From positions 1 to 64,000 of the forward strand of contig NZ_BJLQ01000011.1 in NCBI RefSeq assembly GCF_006538725.1: a stretch of DNA of 64,000 bases, given 5' to 3'. Positions 33,899 to 42,570 of the stretch are shown piece after piece. Both the position numbers and the translations under genes were made by a program. A model generated the notes under the pieces. That model was not told the DNA's origin. It saw only the letters and a list, made by a program, of their open reading frames with translations, and did not search any database. Source of the stretch: Cellulomonas gelida. GTDB taxonomy: Bacteria > Actinomycetota > Actinomycetes > Actinomycetales > Cellulomonadaceae. Position 1 is the stretch's first letter. Every line of letters starts with the position of its first letter.

Positions 33899-36800
33899 TC
33901 AGGACAGCGCGGTGAGCAGCTTGCGGACGCGCTGCGGAGAGACCGGCGTCGGCGTGCCGAGCTGCTGCGCGAACAGGCTCACGCGGAGCTCCTCGATCTG
34001 CCACCGGACCTCGGCCCGGCGTGCCGGGTCAGCACCGGGCGCCGCGGCCAGCGCGTCCTCGAGGTCACGCACCTGCCACGCCAGGTCCGCGTCGCGCGCG
34101 GGGTTCTCCGCGGCCTTCGTCAGTCGGTACCGGGCCGCGCGCAGGTAGCGCGGCAGGTGCACCAGGCGGTCGGCACCCGTCTCGACGACGAAGCCCGCGT
34201 GCACCAGGCCGCCGGCCTGCGCCCGGACGTCCGAGGCGGTGGCCAGCAGCGCCAGGCTCGTCGTGCCCTTGAGGTCGACCTCGAGCTCGCGCCAGGCCGT
34301 GAGCACGTCGACGAGCGTGCCGACGAGCGCGTGCACCCGGTCCTCGAGCCGGTCGCGCAGCCACGTGCGCAGCTCGGCGTACTGCGCGGCGTCGCGGACA
34401 TCCTGCGGGGCGCGGCGCGGCGTCCCGGCGCCGAGGTGCTCGGCGACGAGCGCGTCGATCGCCGCGAGCTGCACGTCCTCGACCAGCGCCTCGCGGCTGG
34501 GGTAGGGGTTGGCGGCCAGCGCGAGCGCCTGCGCGCCGCTCCAGCGCGACGTGACGCGCGCCGGGGCGAGCCCGATGTCGAGCAGCAGCAGGCGTCGCAG
34601 CCCGGCGCGTGCGGCGGCCGGGCGCGCGGACTCGTCGGCGAGCGTGCGCACCGAGACCGTCGCCGGTCCGCCCGCGCGCTCCTCGACCAGCGAGGGGAAC
34701 GCGCGCACGAGCGTCGCGCCCGAGCGCACCTCGACCACCTCGGGGAGCGTGAGGTCGTCGGGCCACGTCGTGAGCCCGCTCCGCGTGACACCCTCCACGA
34801 GCGACCCCGCGGCCGACGAGCCCGTCCCCGACGGGCCCCCCGCCGACGAGCCGGCAGCAGACGGACCCGCAGACGACAAGCCCGCAGCCGACGAGGCTCC
34901 CGACGATCCCCCGGCGCCCGCGGACGCACCCGCGCGGTCCGACGAGCTGCCCGGCACCGCGCCGCCCCCGCCGCCCGGCCGACGCCGTTCGTCGTCCCGC
35001 CCACGCCCGCGCGGCGCAGGACGGCCCGCGTCGTCGGCCACCAGACCCGCCTCGCGCATCGCCTGCCGCAGCGCGGACCGCACCGCCGTGTCGACCGCGT
35101 CCTGCGCACGCCCCGCGAGCCGGTGCTGCAGCGCGGCGAGGTCCTTGCCCTCGTCGACCACCCCGCCGCGGTCGCCGACCACCCGGAACGTCACGCGCAG
35201 GTGCGCGGGCAGCCGCTCGTCGTCGAAGGCGTCGGCGGGGACGTCCACGTCCCGCACGGCGCGCACGGCCGAGGCGAACGCCTGGTGGAACGACGGAGCG
35301 GCGTCGCCGGCGCGGACCGTGTCGGCCCACGACGCGGTGTGCTCGCGCAGCCACGCGCTCACCGCGCGGCCCACGTCGGGTGCCGGGACCAGCTGCACGC
35401 GCACGGGCTTGGGCAGCGCGCGGATCGTCGCGACGACGAGCTCGTCGAGCAGCCCGGGCACCATCCAGCCGAACCCGTCGGGCGTGAGCCGCGGCAGCTG
35501 CGCGAGCGGGATGTGGACGGTGACCCCGTCGGCCTCGGTGCCGGGCTCGAACTGGTAGGTCAGCGGAAGCGACAGGTCGCCCTGCGGCCAGCGCGACGGG
35601 AACGACGACTCGTCGATCGCGTCCGCGTCGGACGAGACGAGCAGCTCGCGCGAGTACGTGAGCAGGTCGGGGTCGCGGCGCCGCGCGGTCTTCCACCACT
35701 GGTCGAAATGCCGCGCCGAGACGACGTCGGCCGGCACGCGCTCGTCGTAGAAGTCGAACAGCGCGTCCTCGTCGGCCAGCAGGTCCGCGCGGCGGGCGCG
35801 CGCCGCGAGCTCGGTGGCCTCGGCGAGCAGGCGCCGGTTCTCGTGGAAGAACTCGTGGTGCGTGGTCCACTCACCCTGCACGAGCGCGTGCCGCACGAAC
35901 AGCTCGCGCGCCGCCTCCGGGTCGACCTTCGCGTACAGCACGCGCCGCCCCGCGACGACGGGCAGGCCGTACAGCAGGACGCGCTCGGTGCACATCGCGG
36001 CGCCCTGCTTGGTGGACCACGCCGGGTCTGAGTACGAGCGCTTGACGAGGTGAGCGCCGAGCTCCTCGGCCCACGCCGGGTCGATGCGCGCGACGTCGCG
36101 CGCCCACAGCCGGGACGTCTCGACGAGCTCGGCGGACATCACCCAGGCGGGTGGCTTCTTCGCGAGCCCCGAGCCGGGGAAGATCGCGAACCGCGCGCCG
36201 CGCGCCCCGAGGTACTCGTTGCGGCCCCGGCGGTCGGGCTTGCCCGGGGTGCGTCGGTCGCCACGACGAGCGGGCGCGGCGACCTCGGTGGCCTCCTGCA
36301 TGCCCACGTGCGACAGCAGCCCTGCGAGCACCGAGCGGTGGATCGCGTCGGCGTCCCACTCCTGGCGCAGCTCGCCGCGCCGCGGCCCGCCACCCGCCTG
36401 CTCGTCGGCCGCGTCCCCGGTCCCGCCAGGTGAGCCCGCTGTGGCCGACGACCCGACGAGATCGGCAGTCCGGTCCGAGCTCGGCAGTCCGGACTGCCGA
36501 ACCGGCGTCGCTGTGCCGAGCTCGCCGCGGCCGCGCGCGCGGTCCGCCCCGGGCAGGTGCTTGGCCAGGTCCTTGAGCTGGGTCACCACGTCCTGCCACT
36601 CGCGGACGCGCAGGTAGTTGAGGTGCTCGCTGCGGCACAGGCGGCGGAACGCGTTGCCGGACAGCTCGCACTGCTGCTCGCGCAGGTACGTCCACAGGTT
36701 GAGGTAGGACAGCAGGTCGGAGGTCGGGTCGGCGAACCGTGCGTGCAGCGCGTCGGCCTTCTCGCGCTCCTCGGACGGGCGTTCGCGCGGGTCCTGGATG

Positions 36801-38623
36801 GACAGCGCGGCCGCGACGACGACGACCTCGCGCAGCACCCCGCGCCGCGCCGCCTCGACGACCATGCGCGCGAGCCGCGGGTCCACGGGCAGCTGCGCGA
36901 GCGCGCGACCCGTCTCGGTGAGCCGCGTCCCGCCCGCGCCCGTCTCGATCGCGCCGAGCTCGGTCAGCAGCTGCACGCCGTCGCGCACCGCGCGCACGTC
37001 CGGCGGGTCGACGAACGGGAAGTCCACGACGTCCTCGGGGGTCGCCGCGACGCCCACCGCGATCATCTGCAGGATCACGGACGCGAGCGACGTGCGCAGG
37101 ATCTCCGGCTCGGTGAACCGGTCGCGGCGCTCGAAGTCCTCCTGCGAGTACAGCCGGATCGCGATGCCGTCGGCCACACGACCGCACCGGCCCGACCGCT
37201 GGTTCGCCGACGCCTGGCTGATCGGCTCGATCGGCAGCCGCTGCACCTTGGTCGCCTTCGACCAGCGGCTGATGCGCGCCGTGCCCGGGTCCACCACGTA
37301 CCGGATGCCCGGCACGGTCAGCGACGTCTCCGCGACGTTCGTCGCGAGCACCACGCGGCGGCCCTGGTGCGACGAGAACACGCGGTGCTGCTCGGCCGCC
37401 GACAGCCGCGAGTACAGCGGCAGCAGCTCGACCGCCTGCGGGTGCCGCGGGTCGGTGACGCGCGTGCCGAGAGAGGCGCGCAGCGCGTCGGCCGCGTCGC
37501 GGATCTCACGCTCGCCGGACAGGAACACCAGGATGTCGCCGGGGCCCTCCGCGCTGAGCTCGTCGACGGCCTCGGTGATGCCCGTCATGAGGTCGCGCTC
37601 CCGGACCGCCTGACGTGCCGGCGCACGGGACGACGAGCTCGCGGCCGACGATCGCGCACCGCCCTTCGTCGGACGGGACGACGAGCGCCCCCCGCGACCC
37701 GGACGCTCGTCGGAATCCGTGAGCTCGTCCTCGTCGTCGACGCCGAGCGCGTCCGGCGACAACGGCCGGTACCGCAGCTCGACCGGGTACGTGCGCCCCG
37801 TGACCTCGACCACCGGGGCGGGGACGCCGTCGGGGTGCTCGGGCGTCGCCGGTCCCGCGAAGTGCCGCGCGAACCGGGCCGAGTCGATCGTCGCCGAGGT
37901 GATGACGACCTTGAGGTCCGGGCGGCGCGGCAGCAGGCGCGTGAGGTAGCCGAGCAGGAAGTCGATGTTGAGCGAGCGCTCGTGCGCCTCGTCGATGATC
38001 AGCGTGTCGTACGCCAGCAGCAGCGGGTCGCGCTGGATCGCCGCGAGCAGGATGCCGTCCGTCATGACCTTGACGAGCGTGTGCTCGCTGGACGTGTCCG
38101 TGAACCGCACCTGGTACCCGACGAGCTCGCCGAGCGGCGTGCCGATCTCCTGCGCGATGCGCTCCGCGACGCTGCGGGCCGCGATGCGCCGAGGCTGGGT
38201 GTGGCCGATCTGGCCCTCGCGGCCGCGGCCCAGGCCCAGCACGATCTTGGGGATCTGCGTCGTCTTGCCCGAGCCGGTCTCGCCCGCGACGACGACGACC
38301 TGGTGGTCGCGGATCGCCGCGGCGATGTCCTCGCGGCGCGCGCTGACCGGGAGCTCGGGCGGGTAGGTGAGCGGGGGCAGGACCGCCGCCGCACGTGCCT
38401 GCGCGGCCCGCGCTCGTCGTGCCGCGCCCCCGCCCCGCGGGTTCGTCGTCTGTCCACCCTGCGTCTGTTCGGTCGTCGTCCGGCCCTGCTGGCCCTGGCG
38501 TCGCTTGCCGGGGCGGCCCCGGCGCTGCCCTGCGGGCCGGTCTCCCGACTGCTCACCCGAGCGACCGGAGGCGCGGCGGGGACGGTCCGCGCGGTCCGGG
38601 TGCTGGGGCTGGTCGGTGGTCAC
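33899..38623 (-). CDS. hrpA: HrpA-like DEAH-box RNA helicase
   Basis: This 1574-residue ATP-dependent RNA helicase belongs to the HrpA family implicated in rescue of collided ribosomes and mRNA processing. A basic, Gln/Gly-rich N terminus (about 1-80) precedes motif I GETGSGKT, TQPRRIAA (Ia), DEAH in IIDEAHERSLN (II), SAT in ITSATID (III) and the motif VI region QRSGRCGR. Then come winged-helix and OB-fold regions and a long C-terminal DUF3418 module. It is longer than E. coli HrpA (1300) because of low-complexity inserts near 310-345, 725-790 and 1225-1285, the last almost pure Ser/Gly/Ala. GTG at 38623 follows GGGAGG closely (spacing is short). It is divergent from ybaK. Confidence 0.94.
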   Translation of the reverse strand: MTTDQPQHPDRADRPRRASGRSGEQSGDRPAGQRRGRPGKRRQGQQGRTTTEQTQGGQTTNPRGGGAARRARAAQARAAAVLPPLTYPPELPVSARREDIAAAIRDHQVVVVAGETGSGKTTQIPKIVLGLGRGREGQIGHTQPRRIAARSVAERIAQEIGTPLGELVGYQVRFTDTSSEHTLVKVMTDGILLAAIQRDPLLLAYDTLIIDEAHERSLNIDFLLGYLTRLLPRRPDLKVVITSATIDSARFARHFAGPATPEHPDGVPAPVVEVTGRTYPVELRYRPLSPDALGVDDEDELTDSDERPGRGGRSSSRPTKGGARSSAASSSSRAPARQAVRERDLMTGITEAVDELSAEGPGDILVFLSGEREIRDAADALRASLGTRVTDPRHPQAVELLPLYSRLSAAEQHRVFSSHQGRRVVLATNVAETSLTVPGIRYVVDPGTARISRWSKATKVQRLPIEPISQASANQRSGRCGRVADGIAIRLYSQEDFERRDRFTEPEILRTSLASVILQMIAVGVAATPEDVVDFPFVDPPDVRAVRDGVQLLTELGAIETGAGGTRLTETGRALAQLPVDPRLARMVVEAARRGVLREVVVVAAALSIQDPRERPSEEREKADALHARFADPTSDLLSYLNLWTYLREQQCELSGNAFRRLCRSEHLNYLRVREWQDVVTQLKDLAKHLPGADRARGRGELGTATPVRQSGLPSSDRTADLVGSSATAGSPGGTGDAADEQAGGGPRRGELRQEWDADAIHRSVLAGLLSHVGMQEATEVAAPARRGDRRTPGKPDRRGRNEYLGARGARFAIFPGSGLAKKPPAWVMSAELVETSRLWARDVARIDPAWAEELGAHLVKRSYSDPAWSTKQGAAMCTERVLLYGLPVVAGRRVLYAKVDPEAARELFVRHALVQGEWTTHHEFFHENRRLLAEATELAARARRADLLADEDALFDFYDERVPADVVSARHFDQWWKTARRRDPDLLTYSRELLVSSDADAIDESSFPSRWPQGDLSLPLTYQFEPGTEADGVTVHIPLAQLPRLTPDGFGWMVPGLLDELVVATIRALPKPVRVQLVPAPDVGRAVSAWLREHTASWADTVRAGDAAPSFHQAFASAVRAVRDVDVPADAFDDERLPAHLRVTFRVVGDRGGVVDEGKDLAALQHRLAGRAQDAVDTAVRSALRQAMREAGLVADDAGRPAPRGRGRDDERRRPGGGGGAVPGSSSDRAGASAGAGGSSGASSAAGLSSAGPSAAGSSAGGPSGTGSSAAGSLVEGVTRSGLTTWPDDLTLPEVVEVRSGATLVRAFPSLVEERAGGPATVSVRTLADESARPAAARAGLRRLLLLDIGLAPARVTSRWSGAQALALAANPYPSREALVEDVQLAAIDALVAEHLGAGTPRRAPQDVRDAAQYAELRTWLRDRLEDRVHALVGTLVDVLTAWRELEVDLKGTTSLALLATASDVRAQAGGLVHAGFVVETGADRLVHLPRYLRAARYRLTKAAENPARDADLAWQVRDLEDALAAAPGADPARRAEVRWQIEELRVSLFAQQLGTPTPVSPQRVRKLLTALS
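36481..36500. repeat. 20-bp perfect palindrome inside an hrpA insert
   Basis: TCGGCAGTCCGGACTGCCGA reads the same on both strands. The half TCGGCAGTCCGG occurs again 20 bases to the left as a direct repeat (36460 onward). It falls in the low-complexity insert of the helicase (around protein residues 705-720), not in the catalytic core. Confidence 0.75.
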
Positions 38624-38713
38624 GACCTCCCATCCTCCCAGGTCTGCCCGGAGGTCCGCCCCTGGATTCCGCTGAGCCGGGTGCGAGCGGTCCCCGTGTG
38701 ATGAGGTGGGGGC

Positions 38714-39199
38714 ATGACTGGGCAGGACGGAGAGCGCCGAGCGCTCGCGGCGCTCGAGGCGTCAGGGATCGGGTTCGAGATCACGCGGCACGGGCCGGTG
38801 CGCTCGCTCGCGGAGGCCGCGGCGGTGCGGGGCGTCGAGCCGGGGGACGTCGTGAAGTCGCTCGTCGTGCGGCGCGGCGACGACGACTACCTGTTCGTCC
38901 TCGTCACGGGTGACCGCGCGATCTCGTGGCCCAAGCTGCGCGCGCTGCTCGGCGTCTCGCGGCTGTCGCTGCCCGACGCCGGGACCGCGCTGGAGGTCAC
39001 CGGGTACGAGCGCGGCACGATCACGCCGTTCGGGTCGCTCACGGCCTGGCCGGTGGTCGCCGACGAGCGCGTGCGGGGGCGGCGGGTGTCGATCGGCGCG
39101 GGTGCGCACGGCGTGGCCGCGACCGTGGACGGCGACGACCTGGCGCGCGCGCTGGGGGCGACCTTCGCGGACGTCACGCAGGACGCGGCGCCTGCCTGA
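38714..39199 (+). CDS. YbaK/EbsC-type aminoacyl-tRNA deacylase
   Basis: This 161-residue protein has the YbaK fold, which clears mischarged tRNA such as Cys-tRNA(Pro) in trans. The expected Lys of the VVKSLVVR segment is present (GVEPGDVVKSLVVRRGDDDYLFVLVTGD), as are YERGTITPFG and SIGAGAHGVAA. ATG at 38714. It is divergent from hrpA with 90 bases between. Substrate specificity (YbaK, ProX or other subfamily) cannot be fixed by eye. Confidence 0.88.
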   Translation: MTGQDGERRALAALEASGIGFEITRHGPVRSLAEAAAVRGVEPGDVVKSLVVRRGDDDYLFVLVTGDRAISWPKLRALLGVSRLSLPDAGTALEVTGYERGTITPFGSLTAWPVVADERVRGRRVSIGAGAHGVAATVDGDDLARALGATFADVTQDAAPA

Positions 39200-39228
39200 G
39201 CGACGCCCGCCTGCGCGCCCGGCCGCTC

Positions 39229-39284
39229 GTCCTGCGGATCGCGTCCTGCGGATCGCGTCCTGCGGATCGTGTCCCGCGGATCGT
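39229..39284. repeat. four tandem 14-bp repeats after ybaK
   Basis: The unit GTCCTGCGGATCGC recurs four times (39229-39242, 39243-39256, 39257-39270, 39271-39284), the last two with T or C changes. It is non-coding, just past the ybaK-like gene. Confidence 0.75.
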
Positions 39285-39303
39285 GTCCCGGGGGGACGAG
39301 GAC

Positions 39304-39333
39304 GGGGGCCGCGACGCGGACGTCGCGACCCCC
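39304..39333. terminator. bidirectional terminator between ybaK-like and peptidase genes
   Basis: The arms GGGGGCCGCGACG and CGTCGCGACCCCC differ at one position that can pair as G-U, with a 4-base loop. It lies between two convergent genes. Confidence 0.75.
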
Positions 39334-39370
39334 GTCGGGATCGATCAGGACCTCACGAGGCCCAGGTCGC

Positions 39371-41191
39371 TCAGAGGTGCGGGGCGGTGCCCGGGACCGG
39401 CGGCGTGACGGGCGCGCGACCCTTGGCGTGCGTCAGCGCGAGCGAGGCCGACTCACCGGAGTCGAGCTTCCACGCGAACGGCTGAGCACCCGTGCAGGTC
39501 TTGGTGCCGAGCGCGGCCTTGCCCGTGAGCAGGTAGTTCGTCAGCGTCGTGTCGACGCACTTCGACGAGCCGAACGCGGTGTGGCCCCAGCTGTTGCTCG
39601 AGATGAACGAGGAGTTCTTCAGGAGCTTGGCGGCCTTGTACGCACCGCGGTAGTTGGTCGCGGGGTCCCACTTGTTGCCGATCACGAGGATCGGGGCGGA
39701 CGTGGCGGCCGAGAAGCTGCCGCGGTAGGAGTCCTCGTCCTTGGCCGTCCACGTGGACGACGCGCACGGCGCCGAGGCCCAGGTCCACAGCTGACCGAAG
39801 CCACCGCCGGTCTTCTCCGCCTCCTGGCCCGCCTTGGTCCATGCCGACGCGTTCGCCGGGTTGAGGCCGTCGGTGCACAGGACGGACTGGAAGGCCTCGG
39901 GCGAGTTGTCGTACGGGTACCCGAAGCCGGGTGCCTTCGCGAGCCTGGCGATCTCGCGCTCGTCGGCGTCCTTGAGGTCCGTGAAGTCCTTCATGCGCTT
40001 GGTGAGCTGCTTCTTCGCGGCGTTCCACGCCTTGCGCTCGGCGCTCGTCTGGGGCTGCTGCTGCAGCGTGATCAGCATGTCGAGGTCCATGTCGACCCAC
40101 GCCCAGCCGTCGGACGAGTACAGGTCGCTCAGGAGCAGCGACATGACGAACGGGTAGTCGATGATGAAGCCGTCGCCCAGGTCGATCGGCTTGGCCTTGA
40201 CCTTCTTCGCGAAGGAGTCGAACAGCGCGGTCGGGTTCGAGCTGCGCTGCGCGAGCATGCAGTACTTGGGGCCCTTCACGCCGCAGCGCCGCAGGATCTC
40301 GCGGAACGCCTTCCATGCGCCGTCACCGGAGGCGATGCGCTGCGTCTGCGGGATGTTGGCGGTCGCGGCGCGACCCTGCCAGCCGGCCGGGTCCACGACG
40401 CCGTCGATGACGATCGCGCGGACGCGGTCCGGGTAGAGGTTCGCGTACACGTTGCCGAGGTAGGTGCCGTAGGAGAAGCCCAGGAACGACAGCTTCGAGT
40501 CGCCGAGGGTGCGGCGCAGCACGTCCATGTCGCGCGCGACGTTCGCGGTCGACATCGACGCGGACAGCGGCTGGCCCGTGGTCGAGCAGGCCGTGCCGAA
40601 CTTCTTGGCGGCGTTGATGTAGTCGATCCGCGTCGCGACGGTCGCCGGGTAGGCGTTCTCGAGGATCGGCAGGAGCGCGTCGGTCTGCGCGCCGAGGTTG
40701 CGCCAGCAGGAGACGTTCGAGCTGAAGTTCGTGCCGCGCGGGTCGATGCCGACGACGTCGAACCGCTTGACGATGTCCGCCGGGAGGAAGTACGCCGCGT
40801 TGGCGGCGAGCGAGACGGCCGAGCCGCCCGGGCCGCCGGGGTTCACGAAGAGCGTGCCGAGCTTCTTGGTCGGCTGCGTGGCGCGCGAGCGCAGCACGGC
40901 GACGCTGGTCTGCTCACCGGTCGGGTCGTCGTAGTCCAGCGGGAGGTCGACCGTCCCGCAGTCGACGCCGGGGCCGACCACGTTGGTGCAGTCGAACCAG
41001 TCGATGTCAGCGGTGACGGAGTCGACGCGGGCCGCCTCCGCGGCGCTCGTGCGGTCGGCGGGCGTCAGGGCGGGCGTCGCGGCGGGCGCGGCAGCGGGGC
41101 CGGCCGCGGTGGCGGCGGTCATCGACGAGGCCGTCAGGGCCACCGTGACGACGAGCGCCGCGAGGGCGGACGCGCGAGTTCGGGCTTGCAT
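39371..41191 (-). CDS. secreted alpha/beta-hydrolase, S33 tripeptidyl aminopeptidase type
   Basis: This 606-residue exported peptidase has a signal peptide in residues 1-29 (RTRASALAALVVTVALTASSMTAATA). It is followed by an alpha/beta-hydrolase domain: LFVNPGGPGGSA (oxyanion region), FDVVGIDPRGTNFSS, and the nucleophile elbow GFSYGTYLGNVYANLYPDRV near residue 237. A C-terminal TAP-like domain carries ILVIGNKWDPATNY (Asp) and SWGHTAFG (His), completing Ser-Asp-His. Family members remove tripeptides from the N terminus of secreted proteins. ATG at 41191 has AGGGGG upstream; the frame goes 24 codons further but would spoil the signal peptide. It diverges from sbcD. Confidence 0.9.
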   Translation of the reverse strand: MQARTRASALAALVVTVALTASSMTAATAAGPAAAPAATPALTPADRTSAAEAARVDSVTADIDWFDCTNVVGPGVDCGTVDLPLDYDDPTGEQTSVAVLRSRATQPTKKLGTLFVNPGGPGGSAVSLAANAAYFLPADIVKRFDVVGIDPRGTNFSSNVSCWRNLGAQTDALLPILENAYPATVATRIDYINAAKKFGTACSTTGQPLSASMSTANVARDMDVLRRTLGDSKLSFLGFSYGTYLGNVYANLYPDRVRAIVIDGVVDPAGWQGRAATANIPQTQRIASGDGAWKAFREILRRCGVKGPKYCMLAQRSSNPTALFDSFAKKVKAKPIDLGDGFIIDYPFVMSLLLSDLYSSDGWAWVDMDLDMLITLQQQPQTSAERKAWNAAKKQLTKRMKDFTDLKDADEREIARLAKAPGFGYPYDNSPEAFQSVLCTDGLNPANASAWTKAGQEAEKTGGGFGQLWTWASAPCASSTWTAKDEDSYRGSFSAATSAPILVIGNKWDPATNYRGAYKAAKLLKNSSFISSNSWGHTAFGSSKCVDTTLTNYLLTGKAALGTKTCTGAQPFAWKLDSGESASLALTHAKGRAPVTPPVPGTAPHL

Positions 41192-41400
41192 GATGAGAAA
41201 CCCCCTGTCATCAGGTACGACGCCGGGCCGGGTCGGCCTGGTCTCCCGTCGTACTGAGAGCAACCCTGGCGTCTCGGCAGGCCGCGTGGGGTCCCCCCAG
41301 GGGATGATGTCGTGTGAAGAATCGGTGCAGGCGGTGCCGATCGGACGCTCGCGGCCTGTCCACCGCAGCGGTGTCGGACGTGGCGGATACCGTCCGGCTC

Positions 41401-42570
41401 ATGCGGATGCTGCACACGTCGGACTGGCACCTGGGCCGGTCGCTGCACGGGGTCGACCTGCTCGACCACCAGGCGGCGTACCTGGACCACGTGGTCGACG
41501 TCGTGCGCACCGAGCAGGTCGACGCGGTCGTCGTCGCGGGGGACGTCTACGACCGTGCGATCCCGCCGGTCGAGGCGGTCACGCTGCTCTCGGAGACGCT
41601 CGCGCGGCTCGCCGAGCTGACGACGGTCGTCCTGACGTCGGGCAACCACGACTCGGCGACGCGGCTGGGCTTCGGTGCCGCGCTCATGCGCGAGCGCGTG
41701 CAGCTGCGCACGCGCGTCGCGGGCCTGGACCGGCCGGTCGAGGTCACCGACGACGAGGGCGGCACGCTCCTCGTGTACGGCCTGCCGTACCTCGACCCGG
41801 ACACCGTGCGCTCGCAGCTCGCCGAGCCCGGCGCGCCCGTGCTGGCCCGCTCGCACGAGGCGGTGACCGCCGCCGCGATGGCGCGCGTGCGCGCCGACCT
41901 CGCCGCGCGCGCGGGCGGGCCGCGGACGCGCTCGGTGGTCGTCGCGCACGCCTTCGTCGTCGGGGGAGTGGCGAGCGAGTCGGAGCGGGACATCCGGGTG
42001 GGCGGCGTGGACCACGTGCCGTCGCACGTGCTCGGCGGCGTCGACTACGCGGCGCTGGGGCACCTGCACGGGCCGCAGGTGGTCAGCGGACCGGCCGGCA
42101 CGACGATGCGGTACAGCGGCTCGCCGTTGGCGTACTCGTTCTCCGAGCGGCACCACACCAAGTCCAGCGTGCTCGTCGACCTGTCGGGCGAGCAGGTGCG
42201 CACCGAGCTCGTCGCCGCTCCCGTGCCGCGCCGGCTGGCCGACGTCACGGGCACGCTCGAGGACGTCCTGGGCGCGGCGGGCGCGCCGCACGTGGACGAC
42301 TGGGTGCGCGTCGTGGTGACCGACGAGCGCCGGCCGCAGGACCTGTACGCGCGCGTGCGGGCGCGCCTGCCGCACGCGCTCGTCGTGCAGCACCGGCCTC
42401 CCGCAGCGGTCGGCGCACCCGCGCTGCGCGCGGTGACCGCCGCCGCCGACCCGGTCGAGGTCGCGTGCGACTTCGTCTCCCACGTCACGGGCGCACGCCC
42501 GGACGACGACGAGCTCGCGGTGCTCCGCGCCGCGCACGAGCACGCCGCGGCCGCCGAGCGGAGCGCCTGA
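41401..42570 (+). CDS. sbcD: SbcD exonuclease subunit
   Basis: This 389-residue calcineurin-like phosphoesterase is the nuclease subunit of SbcCD, the bacterial Mre11-Rad50 complex that opens hairpins and processes protein-blocked DNA ends. Metal-binding motifs are in order: MLHTSDWHLG (DxH), VVAGDVYDR (GD), TSGNHDS (GNHD), VVAHAFV (H) and GHLHGPQ (GHxH). ATG at 41401 has TACCGT about 12 bases upstream, so the transcript may be leaderless; a second ATG two codons later is possible. It is translationally coupled to sbcC by a TGATG junction. Confidence 0.95.
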   Translation: MRMLHTSDWHLGRSLHGVDLLDHQAAYLDHVVDVVRTEQVDAVVVAGDVYDRAIPPVEAVTLLSETLARLAELTTVVLTSGNHDSATRLGFGAALMRERVQLRTRVAGLDRPVEVTDDEGGTLLVYGLPYLDPDTVRSQLAEPGAPVLARSHEAVTAAAMARVRADLAARAGGPRTRSVVVAHAFVVGGVASESERDIRVGGVDHVPSHVLGGVDYAALGHLHGPQVVSGPAGTTMRYSGSPLAYSFSERHHTKSSVLVDLSGEQVRTELVAAPVPRRLADVTGTLEDVLGAAGAPHVDDWVRVVVTDERRPQDLYARVRARLPHALVVQHRPPAAVGAPALRAVTAAADPVEVACDFVSHVTGARPDDDELAVLRAAHEHAAAAERSA

